DNA of 64,000 nt from Phosphoribacter sp037045045 (GCA_037045045.1 JBAOHL010000002.1:434001-498000); one strand, 5' to 3'. Shown: positions 7,867 through 16,574, counted from the stretch's first letter. Translations and numbers: made by a program. The notes: generated by a model not told the origin, from the letters alone.

Positions 7867-8382
7867 ATGACCGCAACACCTACCGCCCCGTCCGCCCTCG
7901 GCCGCCTGTTCGACACCCTGAGCCGCAGCCCGGTGATCCGCTCCGATCAGCGCATCTTCGCCGGCGTGTGCTCTGGGGTCGCCGAGCGCACCGGCATCTC
8001 CCCCGGCCTGGTCCGCGTCCTCACCGTGGTCCTCGGCCTCTTCGGCCCGGCCCTGGCGCTCTACCTCATCGCGTGGCTCCTGCTGCCCGACCGGCAGGGG
8101 CGCATCCACCTCGACCGTGCCCTGCGACAGGGCCACGGCGGTTCCATTGCCCTGCTCGTCGTCACCGTCCTGGTCGTCGTGCCCGACACGGCCGGCCACC
8201 ACGGTCTCGGGTGGTTCTGGGTGGCACTCGTGCTCGCCGTCATCGTCGCTCGCTCGGCGAGCCGCCGCGCGAGCAGTCAGCCGCCGGCGCCGCCGGCCCC
8301 GGTGACCTCGCCGCCGGCACCGATGTGGGGCCCCGTGCCCACCCAACCCCCGGCCGGTCCGCAGGACGCTCCGCGGTACTGA
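7867..8382 (+). CDS. PspC-domain membrane protein
   Basis: 171 residues. Residues 25-85 are a PspC domain: a short amphipathic start, IFAGVCSGVAERTGISPGLVRV, then a transmembrane helix and a LIAWLLLPD end. Two more hydrophobic helices follow, and the tail is rich in Pro and Ala and probably cytoplasmic. PspC proteins sense or transmit envelope stress. A second, shorter PspC protein lies at 15430. The gene ends before a strong inverted repeat shared with the convergent DUF1707 gene. Confidence 0.85.
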   Translation: MTATPTAPSALGRLFDTLSRSPVIRSDQRIFAGVCSGVAERTGISPGLVRVLTVVLGLFGPALALYLIAWLLLPDRQGRIHLDRALRQGHGGSIALLVVTVLVVVPDTAGHHGLGWFWVALVLAVIVARSASRRASSQPPAPPAPVTSPPAPMWGPVPTQPPAGPQDAPRY

Positions 8383-8403
8383 CCAGGCCGCACGAACCCG
8401 TCC

Positions 8404-8438
8404 CCGCGGGTATGCCGGAACCCCCGGCATACCCGCGG
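8404..8438. terminator. Perfect 15-bp inverted repeat between convergent genes
   Basis: Arms CCGCGGGTATGCCGG (8404-8418) and CCGGCATACCCGCGG (8424-8438) with a 5-base loop aaccc. It sits in the 107-base gap between two convergent genes and would work as a terminator in both directions. Each arm holds one copy of the 8-mer GTATGCCG that recurs across the window. Confidence 0.75.
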
Positions 8439-8489
8439 TGTCGCGTGAGGGGTCGGCGGCTTTCCCGCGTAGCGCATGAGGGTCGCCCG

Positions 8490-9035
8490 TCAGTTTCCGT
8501 CGCGCTGCCGCCCGCCGCCCTCGCCCGACCCATTGAAGGCCCGCAGTAGACCTGGCACGAGGAAGAACACCCAGGCCCATCCCCAGCCGTTCAGCAAGAT
8601 CCCACAGAGGACGAAGGCGATAAGCGCCAGGGTCCCACTGCCGACCATGAGCCGATCCGCAATCGATGAGGACGGCCCGGGGTGCGGCGACGCAGGCGAC
8701 ACTGGCCCCGGCTGGGTCGACGACACCCCGGCGGGCGCGGGCTGGTCCTGTGGTAGCCCGAGCGGGGCCATCGGAGGAGGCGCCTGGACGGGTGTCGGCG
8801 AGGGCCCCGGGGCATCCATGGGCCGGGGGCCGTGCTGCGCGGCACCCGATTCGGGCAGGTCGGCGAAGATCGCGTCGAGGTCTCCCCTGGTGCGGGCGGC
8901 CTCGACGGCGCTCGTGCGTTCGGTGAGTTCGTCGGCGGTGAGCCGGCCGGCGTTGGTGTGGAACGACAGCTCGCGGACCGCCGCCTCTCGTTCGACGTTG
9001 CCGATGCGTTGGTCCTGCTGCCCCGAGTCAGTCAT
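8490..9035 (-). CDS. DUF1707 (SHOCT-like) membrane protein
   Basis: 181 residues. Residues 8-62 are a DUF1707 domain (RIGNVEREAAVRELSFHTNAGRL, split here as RIGNVEREAAVREL and AGRLTADELTERTSAVEAAR, then DLDAIFADLP). A long Pro/Ala-rich linker of about 65 residues and two close hydrophobic helices at 130-165 follow. DUF1707 proteins are common in actinomycetes and of unknown function, often near PspC proteins as here. It is convergent with the PspC gene. Confidence 0.8.
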   Translation of the reverse strand: MTDSGQQDQRIGNVEREAAVRELSFHTNAGRLTADELTERTSAVEAARTRGDLDAIFADLPESGAAQHGPRPMDAPGPSPTPVQAPPPMAPLGLPQDQPAPAGVSSTQPGPVSPASPHPGPSSSIADRLMVGSGTLALIAFVLCGILLNGWGWAWVFFLVPGLLRAFNGSGEGGGRQRDGN

Positions 9036-9095
9036 GGTCCATCGTCATCGTCCGGCGGAGACCGTCCACATATCCGTCTCACATCGTGGACGCTG

Positions 9096-9911
9096 CTACC
9101 ACCCCAGCAGTGCGACCACGTCGGCGAGCGACGGCACCGACAGATCCGCCCGCCCGGCCACCGGCGCCGCGGCGAAGTCCGCCGCCGCGCCCACCCCAGT
9201 GTGCACGCCGACCGCCACCGCTCCCGCCCGCCGGGCCATCGGCGCCTCGAGCTCGGGGTCGTCGCCCACCACGGCAAGGGCCTCACCGGGCAGCCCAAGA
9301 CGGCCGGCCACGGTCCGCAACGCGAGGGCGTCGGGCTTGCCGAGCAACTCGATCCGCCGGCCGGTGAGGTCGCGGATCGCCACCGCGATGCTGCGCGACG
9401 TGCAATAGCTGCGGCCGAGCGCGGTGAAGTAGTACAGCGACTGCGATGCGCTGTAGAGCCGAGCCCCGTCGGTGGCCGCCAGGCTTGCCGCCTCGATGTG
9501 GTCGAACCGCACCGCGCGGTACCACCCGACGAACACGGCGTCGACACCCTCCGGGCGCCCCGACGCGGCAACCACGTCGATGCCGGCGCGGCGCAACTGG
9601 CTCGCCACCGCGCCGGTGCCGACCACCATGACGCGCCGGTGGCGACGTCGGCGGCATACCGCGACGAGGACGTCGACGGGAGTGACGATGTCGCGGGGCT
9701 GGATGTCGAGGCCGGCTTCGCGCAGCCGCGTTGCGTATTGCGCCGGGGTGCGGTTGGTGCCGTTGGTGAGGATCGCGAGCGGTATGCCGCGAGCCCGCAA
9801 CCCGGCGACGAGCTCGACCGCACCCGGCACAGCCCGGGAACGCGCGTTGCCCGGGTCGCTGACCGTGAGGGTGCCGTCCATGTCGAGGACGAACCCCCGC
9901 GCCGCGCGCAA
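9096..9911 (-). CDS. HAD-superfamily phosphatase, NagD/class IIA type
   Basis: 271 residues from a TTG start. HAD motif I is FVLDMDGTL, motif II is LTNGTNRT, the motif III lysine is in ELLGKPDAL, and motif IV is VVGDDPELEAPMA. The C2 cap between motifs II and III fits the NagD/PGP subgroup, which hydrolyses phosphoglycolate or sugar phosphates. Two positions are off the consensus for the group (DDPELEAPM where D-x3-D-I is common), so activity may differ. It follows the SDR gene on the same strand after 29 bases. Confidence 0.8.
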   Translation of the reverse strand: MRAARGFVLDMDGTLTVSDPGNARSRAVPGAVELVAGLRARGIPLAILTNGTNRTPAQYATRLREAGLDIQPRDIVTPVDVLVAVCRRRRHRRVMVVGTGAVASQLRRAGIDVVAASGRPEGVDAVFVGWYRAVRFDHIEAASLAATDGARLYSASQSLYYFTALGRSYCTSRSIAVAIRDLTGRRIELLGKPDALALRTVAGRLGLPGEALAVVGDDPELEAPMARRAGAVAVGVHTGVGAAADFAAAPVAGRADLSVPSLADVVALLGW

Positions 9912-9940
9912 CCTGCGCGCGACTGCCGCATCCGCCCGGT

Positions 9941-10708
9941 TCAGCGCGGCGCCATTCGCAGCGCTCCGTCGAGGCGGACGACCTCGCCGTTGAACATGGG
10001 GTTCTCCACGACGTGAGCGACCAACGCGGCGTACTCGACGGGGTCACCGAGCCGCGCCGGGTGCGGCACCGACCGCCCGAGCGCGGCGATGGCCTCGTGC
10101 GGCAACGACTCCAACAACGGGGTCATGAACAGCCCCGGGGCAATCGTCACGACCCGGATCCGATGCTGGGCCAGGTCGCGAGCCACCGGCAACGTCATCC
10201 CGACGATCCCGCCCTTCGACGCGGCATACGCGGCCTGCCCGATCTGCCCGTCGTACGCCGCGATGGAGGCCGTGTTGACGACGACGCCGCGTTCCTCGCC
10301 GTCGATCGGGCTGTTGGCCACCATGGCCGACGCGGCGAGGCGCAGGACGTTGAACGTGCCGACAAGATTGACCTGGATCACCGTGACGAACGCCGCGAGG
10401 TCGGTGGGCGAGCCGTCCCTGTGCAGCACCCGGGCGGCTGGGCCGATCCCCGCGCAGTTCACGGCGATGCGCAGCGTGCCGAGATCGACGGCCCGGGCCA
10501 CTGCGGCCTCGACCTGCCCGGGGTCGGTGACGTCGGCCGGCACGAACGCGGCCCGCGCTCCGAGGGACTGCACGACGGCGGCACCCTCGGAGGAGGGCAG
10601 GTCGACGACGACGACCCCGGCACCCGCCGCGTGCAGTCGCCGAACGGTCGCGAGGCCTAGCCCGGAGGCGCCGCCGGTAACGAGGGCGACGGTGTCGCTG
10701 ATGCGCAT
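9941..10708 (-). CDS. Short-chain dehydrogenase, 3-hydroxyacyl-CoA dehydrogenase type II-like
   Basis: 255 residues. The Rossmann TGGASGLGLATVRRL motif, a DLPSSEG second strand (Asp favouring NAD), NCAGIGPA, the catalytic Ser in NTASIAAYDGQIGQ and YAASKGG are all present, with APGLFMTPL after. Overall likeness is to HSD17B10/FabG-like 3-hydroxyacyl-CoA dehydrogenases of fatty-acid breakdown. AGGAAGG lies upstream of the ATG at 10708. It heads a two-gene run with the HAD phosphatase. Confidence 0.85.
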   Translation of the reverse strand: MRISDTVALVTGGASGLGLATVRRLHAAGAGVVVVDLPSSEGAAVVQSLGARAAFVPADVTDPGQVEAAVARAVDLGTLRIAVNCAGIGPAARVLHRDGSPTDLAAFVTVIQVNLVGTFNVLRLAASAMVANSPIDGEERGVVVNTASIAAYDGQIGQAAYAASKGGIVGMTLPVARDLAQHRIRVVTIAPGLFMTPLLESLPHEAIAALGRSVPHPARLGDPVEYAALVAHVVENPMFNGEVVRLDGALRMAPR

Positions 10709-10864
10709 GGGGGGCCTTCCTGGCACGGGAGATGGCGATTCATCCTGGCACGTCGCCCGGCGAGAGGACAGCCGACAACCGGCGGGTAACCGCACGTCGG
10801 GAGTACTGTCCGTCGAACACCGACATGGTCGGTATGCCGGTATCAACCCCCGGAGAGGACCCCC

Positions 10865-12403
10865 ATGGCCAGCAGCATCTTTCGCACCAAGTCGATCGAG
10901 GAGTGCATCGCCGAGACCGACGAGCCGGAGTACCAGCTCAAGCGCCGACTCACGGCGGTCGACCTCACGGTGTTCGGCATCGGGGTCATCATCGGCGCGG
11001 GGATCTTCACGCTGACCGGCCGGGCCGCCGCCACGGTCGCAGGCCCGGCGATCGTCATCAGCTTCGCCGTCGCCGCGGTCGCCTGCGGCTTGGCGGCGCT
11101 GTGCTACGCGGAGTTCGCCTCGACGGTGCCGGTCAGCGGATCGGCGTACACGTTCTCCTACGCCACCCTCGGGGAGTTCGTCGCGTGGATCATCGGCTGG
11201 GATCTGCTGCTGGAGATGCTCTTGGGTGCGAGCGTGGTGGCCCAGGGTTGGTCGGCCTACGCGAGCGTGTTCCTCGGCCACCTCGGCATCACCATCCCCG
11301 AGTCGATCGCCTCCGGGTCGAGCTTCGACGTGCCGGCGTTCGTGCTCGTCGCCCTGCTCACCGTCCTTGTGTCGGTGGGGATCAAGGAGTCGCTGCGGGT
11401 CAACCTCGTCCTTGTCGGCGTGAAGCTGTTCATCGTCCTGTTCGTCATCATCGCCGGGATCGGCTACATCAACTCGGCGAACTACTCGCCGTTCGTGCCC
11501 CCGGCCAAGGCCGCCGCCGAGTCGGGCGGCAACGCGTGGACCGCGCCGTTGCTGCAGACTCTCTTCGGCTTCGCGCCGACGACCTTCGGTGTCATGGGCA
11601 TCCTCGCCGGAGCTTCCCTCGTCTTCTTCGCCTACATCGGCTTCGACGTCGTCGCGACCACCGCGGAGGAAGCCAAGAACCCCCAGCGGGACCTGCCCAT
11701 CGGCATCATCGCCTCGCTGATCATCTGCACGATCCTCTACGTCGCAGTCACCCTTGTCATCACGGGGATGATCCGATACGACCAGATCTCGGTGAAGGCC
11801 TCACTCGCCACCGCGTTCGAATCGGTCGGCAAGGGCGGCTACGCCACACTCATCTCCGCGGGAGCAGTCGCCGGCCTGACGACCGTCGTCATGACCCTGC
11901 TCATCGGGGCCAGCCGTGTCGTCTTCGCGATGAGCCGCGACTGGCTGCTGCCCAAGGGCCTCGGCACGACGAACCCGAAGACCGGCACCCCGGTGAAGAT
12001 CACCGTATCCATCGGCATCCTCGTCGCGCTCACCGCAGCCCTCACCCCGGTCGGCAAGTTGGAAGAGATGGTCAACATCGGCACGCTCGCCGCGTTCACC
12101 CTCGTGTCCCTTTCCGTGCCAGTGCTCCGGCGCCGCCGTCCCGACCTCAAGCGCGGGTTCCGGGTGCCGGGCAGCCCGGTGCTGCCGTGGATCGCCGCAG
12201 CGGCGGCCTTCTACCTCATGCTCACCCTCCCGGCCGAGACGTGGGTGCGCTTCATCGTGTGGATGATCCTCGGACTGGTCATCTACTTCCTTTACGGCCG
12301 CAACCACAGCCGCTTGGCCCAGCACGCCGTGCAGGTCGAGACCGAGGATCTCGCCCACCACGAACACCACGGCGGCAACCCCGCTGCCGGTGGAGACTTC
12401 TAA
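10865..12403 (+). CDS. APC-superfamily amino-acid permease, cationic amino acid transporter type
   Basis: 512 residues with about 12 hydrophobic helices. The start MASSIFRTKSIEECIAETDE with the following LKRRLTAVDLTVFGIGVIIG (first helix, GxGxxxGxGIF pattern) is typical of the YfnA/CAT group. The conserved FFAYIGFDVVATTAEEAKNP segment lies after helix 5. It would move amino acids, probably basic ones, by proton symport or exchange; the substrate is inferred from family only. A strong terminator follows at 12452. Confidence 0.85.
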   Translation: MASSIFRTKSIEECIAETDEPEYQLKRRLTAVDLTVFGIGVIIGAGIFTLTGRAAATVAGPAIVISFAVAAVACGLAALCYAEFASTVPVSGSAYTFSYATLGEFVAWIIGWDLLLEMLLGASVVAQGWSAYASVFLGHLGITIPESIASGSSFDVPAFVLVALLTVLVSVGIKESLRVNLVLVGVKLFIVLFVIIAGIGYINSANYSPFVPPAKAAAESGGNAWTAPLLQTLFGFAPTTFGVMGILAGASLVFFAYIGFDVVATTAEEAKNPQRDLPIGIIASLIICTILYVAVTLVITGMIRYDQISVKASLATAFESVGKGGYATLISAGAVAGLTTVVMTLLIGASRVVFAMSRDWLLPKGLGTTNPKTGTPVKITVSIGILVALTAALTPVGKLEEMVNIGTLAAFTLVSLSVPVLRRRRPDLKRGFRVPGSPVLPWIAAAAAFYLMLTLPAETWVRFIVWMILGLVIYFLYGRNHSRLAQHAVQVETEDLAHHEHHGGNPAAGGDF

Positions 12404-12451
12404 GGGAGCCACCTGAGCTGACGTTCGCCTCAGCACCTCCGCGGCTGAGGA

Positions 12452-12492
12452 ACGGCAGGCCGGCCCGACAACGCGACGGGCCGGCCTGCCGT
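12452..12492 (+). terminator. Strong hairpin terminator after the permease
   Basis: A perfect 16-bp stem: ACGGCAGGCCGGCCCG at 12452-12467 pairs with CGGGCCGGCCTGCCGT at 12477-12492 around a 9-base loop. There is no long T-run, which is usual for high-GC actinomycetes. It separates the permease from the next gene. Confidence 0.8.
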
Positions 12493-12521
12493 CGTCAGTG
12501 CGAACGCGGCACGATAGGACC

Positions 12522-13340
12522 GTGGCTCGCGAAATCACCAAGGACACCCGGCTGTGCATTTCCCTGTCGGCACGGCCGAGCAACATCGGCACCCGGTTCC
12601 ACAACTTCCTCTATGACGAGCTGGACCTCGACTACGTCTACAAGGCGTTCACGACCAACGACATCGTCGCGGCCGTAGGCGGCGTTCGGGCGCTCGGCAT
12701 CCGCGGATGTGGCGTGTCGATGCCATGGAAGGAAGAGGTCATCCCCCTCGTCGACGCTCTGGACCCCTCGGCCAAGGCGATCCACTCGGTCAACACCATC
12801 GTCAACGACGAGGGCCGGCTCACGGCATACAACACCGACCTCCTCGCGGTCCGCGAGTTGCTGGCTTCCTCCCGGGTGCCCACCGGCCTCGACGTCGCGG
12901 TCCTCGGCAGCGGCGGCATGGCCAAGGCGTGCGTCGCAGCCCTGCGCGATCACGGAGTGGGTACGGGCGTCGTGGTCGCCCGCAACGAGCAGACCGGGTC
13001 GGAGCTCGCGTCGAGGTACGGCTGGAGGTGGGTGCCCGACCTGGGCCAGATGCGCCCGGCGCTCGTCGTCAACGCGACCCCGGTCGGCATGGCCGGGGGG
13101 GCACAGGAGGAGGACTTGCCAGTGCCCGAGGCAATCGTCGACGCCGCTCGAATCGTCCTGGACGTCGTCGCGTGGCCGGCCGCGACCCCCCTGGTATGCC
13201 GTGCCCAGGACGTCGGCGCACAGGTCATCACCGGAGCGCAGGTCATCGCCCTGCAGGCCGCCGAACAGTTCACCCTCTACACGGGAGTACGCCCCAGTGA
13301 CGAGCAGGTGCGGCGGGCGTCGGAGTACTCACGGGCTTGA
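12522..13340 (+). CDS. Shikimate 5-dehydrogenase family protein (AroE/YdiB-like)
   Basis: 272 residues from a GTG at 12522; a longer frame starts at 12498, but that overlaps the spacer after the terminator. The shikimate-site marks are present: SLSARPSNIGTRFHN, the catalytic Lys in SMPWKEE, NTIV and AYNTD. The nucleotide site is VAVLGSGGMAKA, and ALQAAEQFTLYTG closes the domain. The sequence departs from classical AroE (MPWK in place of VTxPxK), so it may act on quinate or another polyol acid. It stands alone, not in an aro operon. Confidence 0.75.
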   Translation: MAREITKDTRLCISLSARPSNIGTRFHNFLYDELDLDYVYKAFTTNDIVAAVGGVRALGIRGCGVSMPWKEEVIPLVDALDPSAKAIHSVNTIVNDEGRLTAYNTDLLAVRELLASSRVPTGLDVAVLGSGGMAKACVAALRDHGVGTGVVVARNEQTGSELASRYGWRWVPDLGQMRPALVVNATPVGMAGGAQEEDLPVPEAIVDAARIVLDVVAWPAATPLVCRAQDVGAQVITGAQVIALQAAEQFTLYTGVRPSDEQVRRASEYSRA

Positions 13341-13443
13341 GCGGTCCGGGGTCGGCGCGCCGCACGATCCGTGGGGTGTGGAGTCATCCCTGGTCGGGCT
13401 GTGTCGAGGTCACTCGTGACGTTGCCGCGGCGAGCGCTTCGGG

Positions 13444-14634
13444 TCAGGGCGCTAGCGGCTCGATGGGCTCGTGGACGGCCGGCGGGTCGCTGGCCTCCGC
13501 GTCCTCGAGCGCGACGAGCTCGGGCAGCAGGTCGTGGCGGGCCCGGAAGGTCTCGACGATGGTCAACACCGCCGCAGTTACCGGGATGCCGATGAGCGCC
13601 CCGATCGGCCCGACCAGGCCGACCCCGACGAACACCGAAGCCAGCGCGAGAGCCGGATGGATGTCCATGGTCCGCCGGCTCACCATGGGCGTGAACCAAT
13701 AGCTCTCGATCTGCTGGTAGATCGTGGCGAACACAACGATCCACACGACCGAGATCGGTCGGTGCAGGGCGGCGAACAGGGCCGGGAGGATGACGCCGAT
13801 ATAGGTCCCGATGATCGGGACGAATTGCGAGGTGATCCCAGCGAGGACCCCGAGCGGCAACCAGAAGGGCACGTCGATGATCCGGAAAAACACCGCGTGG
13901 AAGATCGCCGAGACCAGCGCCAGAACGAGCTTCGAGACGACATATCCGCCGGTCTTCTCCACGGCGATGGTCCACACCGTCATGAGCACGGGCTGGTAGC
14001 GCGGCGGGAGGAAGGACCCGATGGTCTGACGCAGCCGGATGCTGTCCGCGGACAGGTAGTAGGCAAACACGAGGATGGTCACCAGGTCGAACATCGCGGT
14101 GACGGCCGCGCCGAAGACGCCGAGCAGGCCGCCGCCGTACTGCTGCGCCAGCTCGGGCAGCTTCTCGGGCAGTTGTTGCAGACCCTGCTCGATCTGGGCG
14201 ACGTCGAACGAGGTGTGGAAGGTCGAGTTGAGCCACTCGACGACATTGCGCACTGCGGCAGGGAAGCTGTCCTTCAGCTCCTGAGCCTGGGAAACGAACA
14301 CTTGACCGAACATCGCGGCCACGCCGACGACGATGAGCATCATCGCGAGGATGACGACACCCGCAGCGAGCCCGCGGCGCAGTCCGAGCCGGATGAGCCA
14401 CAACACCATCGGTTCCATGGCGATCGACAGCAGCCACGCCAGCAGCAACAGAAACAGGAACGAGCTCAGCGCCTGGAAGGCCCACACGGCAATCGTCAAG
14501 CCGACGACGGCGGCGAAGACGACGAGCACGGTGTGCCGAACGCTCGCCGGAGCAAGGGCGATCCACCGCGGTCGCCGATCCGAGTCGCCTCCGACGGCAC
14601 CCGCGACTCGAGCGTGCTGGACGTGGTCGGCCAT
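13444..14634 (-). CDS. AI-2E family transporter (TqsA/PerM-like)
   Basis: 396 residues with the layout of the AI-2E exporter family: two to three N-terminal helices, a 120-residue outer segment (TFHTSFDVAQIEQGLQQLPEK region), then a five-helix C-terminal core. The core contains PFWLPLGVLAGITSQFVPIIG in two parts (PLGVLAGITSQFVPIIG), YWFTPMVSRR and GPIGALIGIPVTA. Family members export autoinducer-2 or sodium, and most have no tested substrate. Its start faces a long tandem-repeat field, so its promoter must lie in or before the repeats. Confidence 0.85.
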   Translation of the reverse strand: MADHVQHARVAGAVGGDSDRRPRWIALAPASVRHTVLVVFAAVVGLTIAVWAFQALSSFLFLLLLAWLLSIAMEPMVLWLIRLGLRRGLAAGVVILAMMLIVVGVAAMFGQVFVSQAQELKDSFPAAVRNVVEWLNSTFHTSFDVAQIEQGLQQLPEKLPELAQQYGGGLLGVFGAAVTAMFDLVTILVFAYYLSADSIRLRQTIGSFLPPRYQPVLMTVWTIAVEKTGGYVVSKLVLALVSAIFHAVFFRIIDVPFWLPLGVLAGITSQFVPIIGTYIGVILPALFAALHRPISVVWIVVFATIYQQIESYWFTPMVSRRTMDIHPALALASVFVGVGLVGPIGALIGIPVTAAVLTIVETFRARHDLLPELVALEDAEASDPPAVHEPIEPLAP

Positions 14635-14717
14635 TCCTTCACTCTAGTGACCGGTATGCGGTTTAGCCGGCCGAGACCCCGCCCGAGGGGTGCAGGCCTG
14701 GGCCACCTCGACCCGAC

Positions 14718-14745
14718 ACGGCACGGCACGGCACGGCACGGCACC
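14718..14745 (+). repeat. 5-bp GGCAC tandem repeat
   Basis: Five consecutive GGCAC units follow CGACAC at the left edge of the 53/72-bp repeat field. The length of such a run could vary by slippage. Confidence 0.85.
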
Positions 14746-14752
14746 CAGACGA

Positions 14753-15293
14753 CAACTGACCCCTGGGCGCAGTTCTCGCCGGGTTCACCCAGGACACCCC
14801 CACCGCAACTGACCCCTGGGCGCAGTTCTCGCCGGGTTCACCCTCCGCCACCCCGACAAGGCCCGCCACCCTCACCACAACTGACCCCTGGGCGCAGTTC
14901 TCGCCGGGTTCACCCAGGACACCCCGACCACAACTGACCCCTGGGCGCAGTTCTCGCCGGGTTCACCCACGACACCCCGACCACAACTGACCCCTGGGCG
15001 CAGTTCTCGCCGGGTTCACCCACGACACCCCGACCACAACTGACCCCTGGGCGCAGTTCTCGCCGGGTTCACCCTCCGCCACCCCGACAAGGCCCGCCAC
15101 CGCCACCACAACTGACCCCTGGGCGCAGTTCTCGCCGGGTTCACCCACGACACCCCGACCACAACTGACCCCTGGGCGCAGTTCTCGCCGGGTTCACCCA
15201 CGACACCCCGACCACAACTGACCCCTGGGCGCAGTTCTCGCCGGGTTCACCCACGACACCCCGACCACAACTGACCCCTGGGCGCAGTTCTCG
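14753..15293 (+). repeat. 53/72-bp tandem repeat array, 10 copies
   Basis: The core CAACTGACCCCTGGGCGCAG starts at 14753, 14806, 14878, 14931, 14984, 15037, 15109, 15162, 15215 and 15268. Spacings are 53, 72, 53, 53, 53, 72, 53, 53 and 53; the 72-base units carry a 19-base insert ending in GGCCCGCCACC. The last copy is cut short. Units are nearly identical. The unit length is not a multiple of three and every frame breaks, so it is not coding. The array fills the gap between the divergent AI-2E and PspC genes. There are no unique spacers, so it is not a CRISPR array. Confidence 0.95.
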
Positions 15294-15429
15294 AGGTGCT
15301 CATCCGCCGACTGTTGTCAGGGTCGGTTCGGGGTCGCATCGGGGGACGCCCGGATACCGGGAGCTGCCTCCCGAAGGGACGATAAGGCTATTGGGGGCGC
15401 CGGCCCTCATGGCAACCGAAGGAAGAGCG

Positions 15430-15717
15430 ATGAACGCCATACACACACAGCTGGCAGCCCAGGGCCTGCAACGTCCGACTCAGGGCCGAGTCCTGGGCGG
15501 GGTTTGCGCCGGAGTGGCAATGCGCCTGGGCTGGGACCCGATGTTGGTGCGCGTGCTCTTCGTCGTGGCGTGCCTCGTCTTGCCCGGTCCGCAGGTGCTG
15601 CTCTACCCCCTGCTTTGGCTGCTCATGCCTGCTATGAACAGCCCGGCAACCAGCCACACTGTCGATGTTCCGGGGATCTCGACCTCGTCGCCGGGCCCTC
15701 AGGATCGCCTCCGCTGA
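15430..15717 (+). CDS. Small PspC-domain protein
   Basis: 95 residues. GRVLGGVCAGVAMRLGWDPMLVRVLF starts the PspC domain (GGVCAGVAMRLGWDP visible as its core). A hydrophobic helix and LLYPLLWLLMP follow. The start ATG has AAGGAAG at good spacing. It is shorter than the PspC protein at 7867 and lacks the extra helices. Envelope-stress signalling or membrane tethering is the family role. It sits downstream of the 53/72-bp repeat field. Confidence 0.8.
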   Translation: MNAIHTQLAAQGLQRPTQGRVLGGVCAGVAMRLGWDPMLVRVLFVVACLVLPGPQVLLYPLLWLLMPAMNSPATSHTVDVPGISTSSPGPQDRLR

Positions 15718-15780
15718 CGGTCACACACCACAGGTCGACGGACGCCCAGAGAACCGCACCGCCAGACCGCACGGGCAGGC

Positions 15781-15852
15781 GGATCGGCATGCGGATCGGC
15801 ATACAGGCGGATCGGCATGCGGATCGGCATACAGGCGGATCGGCATACGGGG
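15781..15852 (+). repeat. 28-bp tandem repeat, about 2.5 copies
   Basis: A 28-base unit starts at 15781 and 15809, with a partial third copy at 15837. Each unit contains GGATCGGCAT twice and one CGGCATAC. It lies in the convergent gap between the PspC gene and bldC. Confidence 0.85.
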
Positions 15853-15969
15853 GATCGGTGACGGGCGCATCGGTGACGGGCACCTAGCGCATCCACCTGG
15901 CGCCACGCCGTCCGGGTCAGCCGCCTTTGGGACCACGGCGAGACCCCACGAGCGACTCGCTGGGACGAC

Positions 15970-16003
15970 GACGGGGGCCGGACGAAACCGTCCGGCCCCC
16001 GTC
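15970..16003. terminator. Hairpin terminator between PspC gene and bldC
   Basis: A perfect 14-bp stem, GACGGGGGCCGGAC (15970-15983) with GTCCGGCCCCCGTC (15990-16003), loop gaaacc. A TCTCTCTCT tract follows on the plus strand. It is placed to end transcripts from both convergent genes; bldC ends at 16018. Confidence 0.8.
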
Positions 16004-16017
16004 TCTCTCTTCGAGGG

Positions 16018-16203
16018 CTACTCCCCGCCGAGGAGGCGATGCACTTCCGAGCTGCGATACCGGCGATGACCCCCAAGGGTGCGGATGGCCGTCAATTTGC
16101 CGGCCTTCGCCCACCTTGTCACCGTCTTCGGATCGACCCGAAAGAGCGCCGCGACCTCACCTGGAGTGAGCAGCTTGTCCCCCTCGCCAAGAGGTGCAGA
16201 CAT
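16018..16203 (-). CDS. bldC: BldC-type MerR-like DNA-binding regulator
   Basis: 61 residues forming a single winged-helix domain. LLTPGEVAALFRVDPKTVTRW, shown here as LLTPGEVAALF and RVDPKTVTRWAKAGKL, then IRTLGGHRRYRSSEVHRLL, match Streptomyces BldC almost residue for residue. In Streptomyces BldC binds DNA as head-to-tail oligomers on direct repeats and holds back or times development genes. The start MSAPLGEGDKLLTP at 16203 gives the normal length. Position next to DUF3073, purM and purF is the conserved actinomycete order, which supports orthology. Confidence 0.92.
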   Translation of the reverse strand: MSAPLGEGDKLLTPGEVAALFRVDPKTVTRWAKAGKLTAIRTLGGHRRYRSSEVHRLLGGE

Positions 16204-16574
16204 TGTGTGCTCCGATCGATGACGCTCCCCAAGCCGGTGCCAACCCGCGTGGACACCGACCCCTGACATCGCCCACTGTCGCACGATTTCCACGCAGCCG
16301 GGTCATTTTCCCAAGATTGTCCTGGGCCCGAGGGCGACGAGGCACCCGACCCCGCAGCGGGCGCCCCGGACGACCTCAGCCCGCAAACCCGGGGCCCCAT
16401 CCCCTCGCCATCGGACCGCGCGAGCGTCAAATGAATGGGTCAACGTCCGGTAGCGTTGCCCTCACGACAGACACATTCCCCGGGGCCGCTCCGCGGCGGC
16501 CCGTCGGAGCACGCGAAGCGTGAGCGGCGGGCCTGGTCGATGCCGTCCCGGCAGACGCATGAGGGGGTCACGCC
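16204..16574. other. 371-base divergent gap between bldC and the DUF3073 gene
   Basis: I see no gene. It must hold the promoters of both neighbours, but no clear -35/-10 pair can be named. BldC usually binds in front of its own gene and others through AT-rich direct repeats; the AT-richest stretch here is 16302-16322. An imperfect GC hairpin lies near 16485-16535. Confidence 0.4.

Noticed and set aside
9941..11281. Longer SDR protein starting inside the permease gene
   Set aside because: The extra N-terminal part is antisense to the permease; the ATG at 10708 has a good ribosome binding site and the normal SDR start.
14663..15201. Small minus-strand peptides reading through the 53/72-bp repeats
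   Set aside because: 53 is not a multiple of three, so each copy is read in a new frame; no start signals.
14753..15293. CRISPR array
   Set aside because: Units are contiguous and nearly identical with no unique spacers, the period is 53 or 72, and no cas genes are near.
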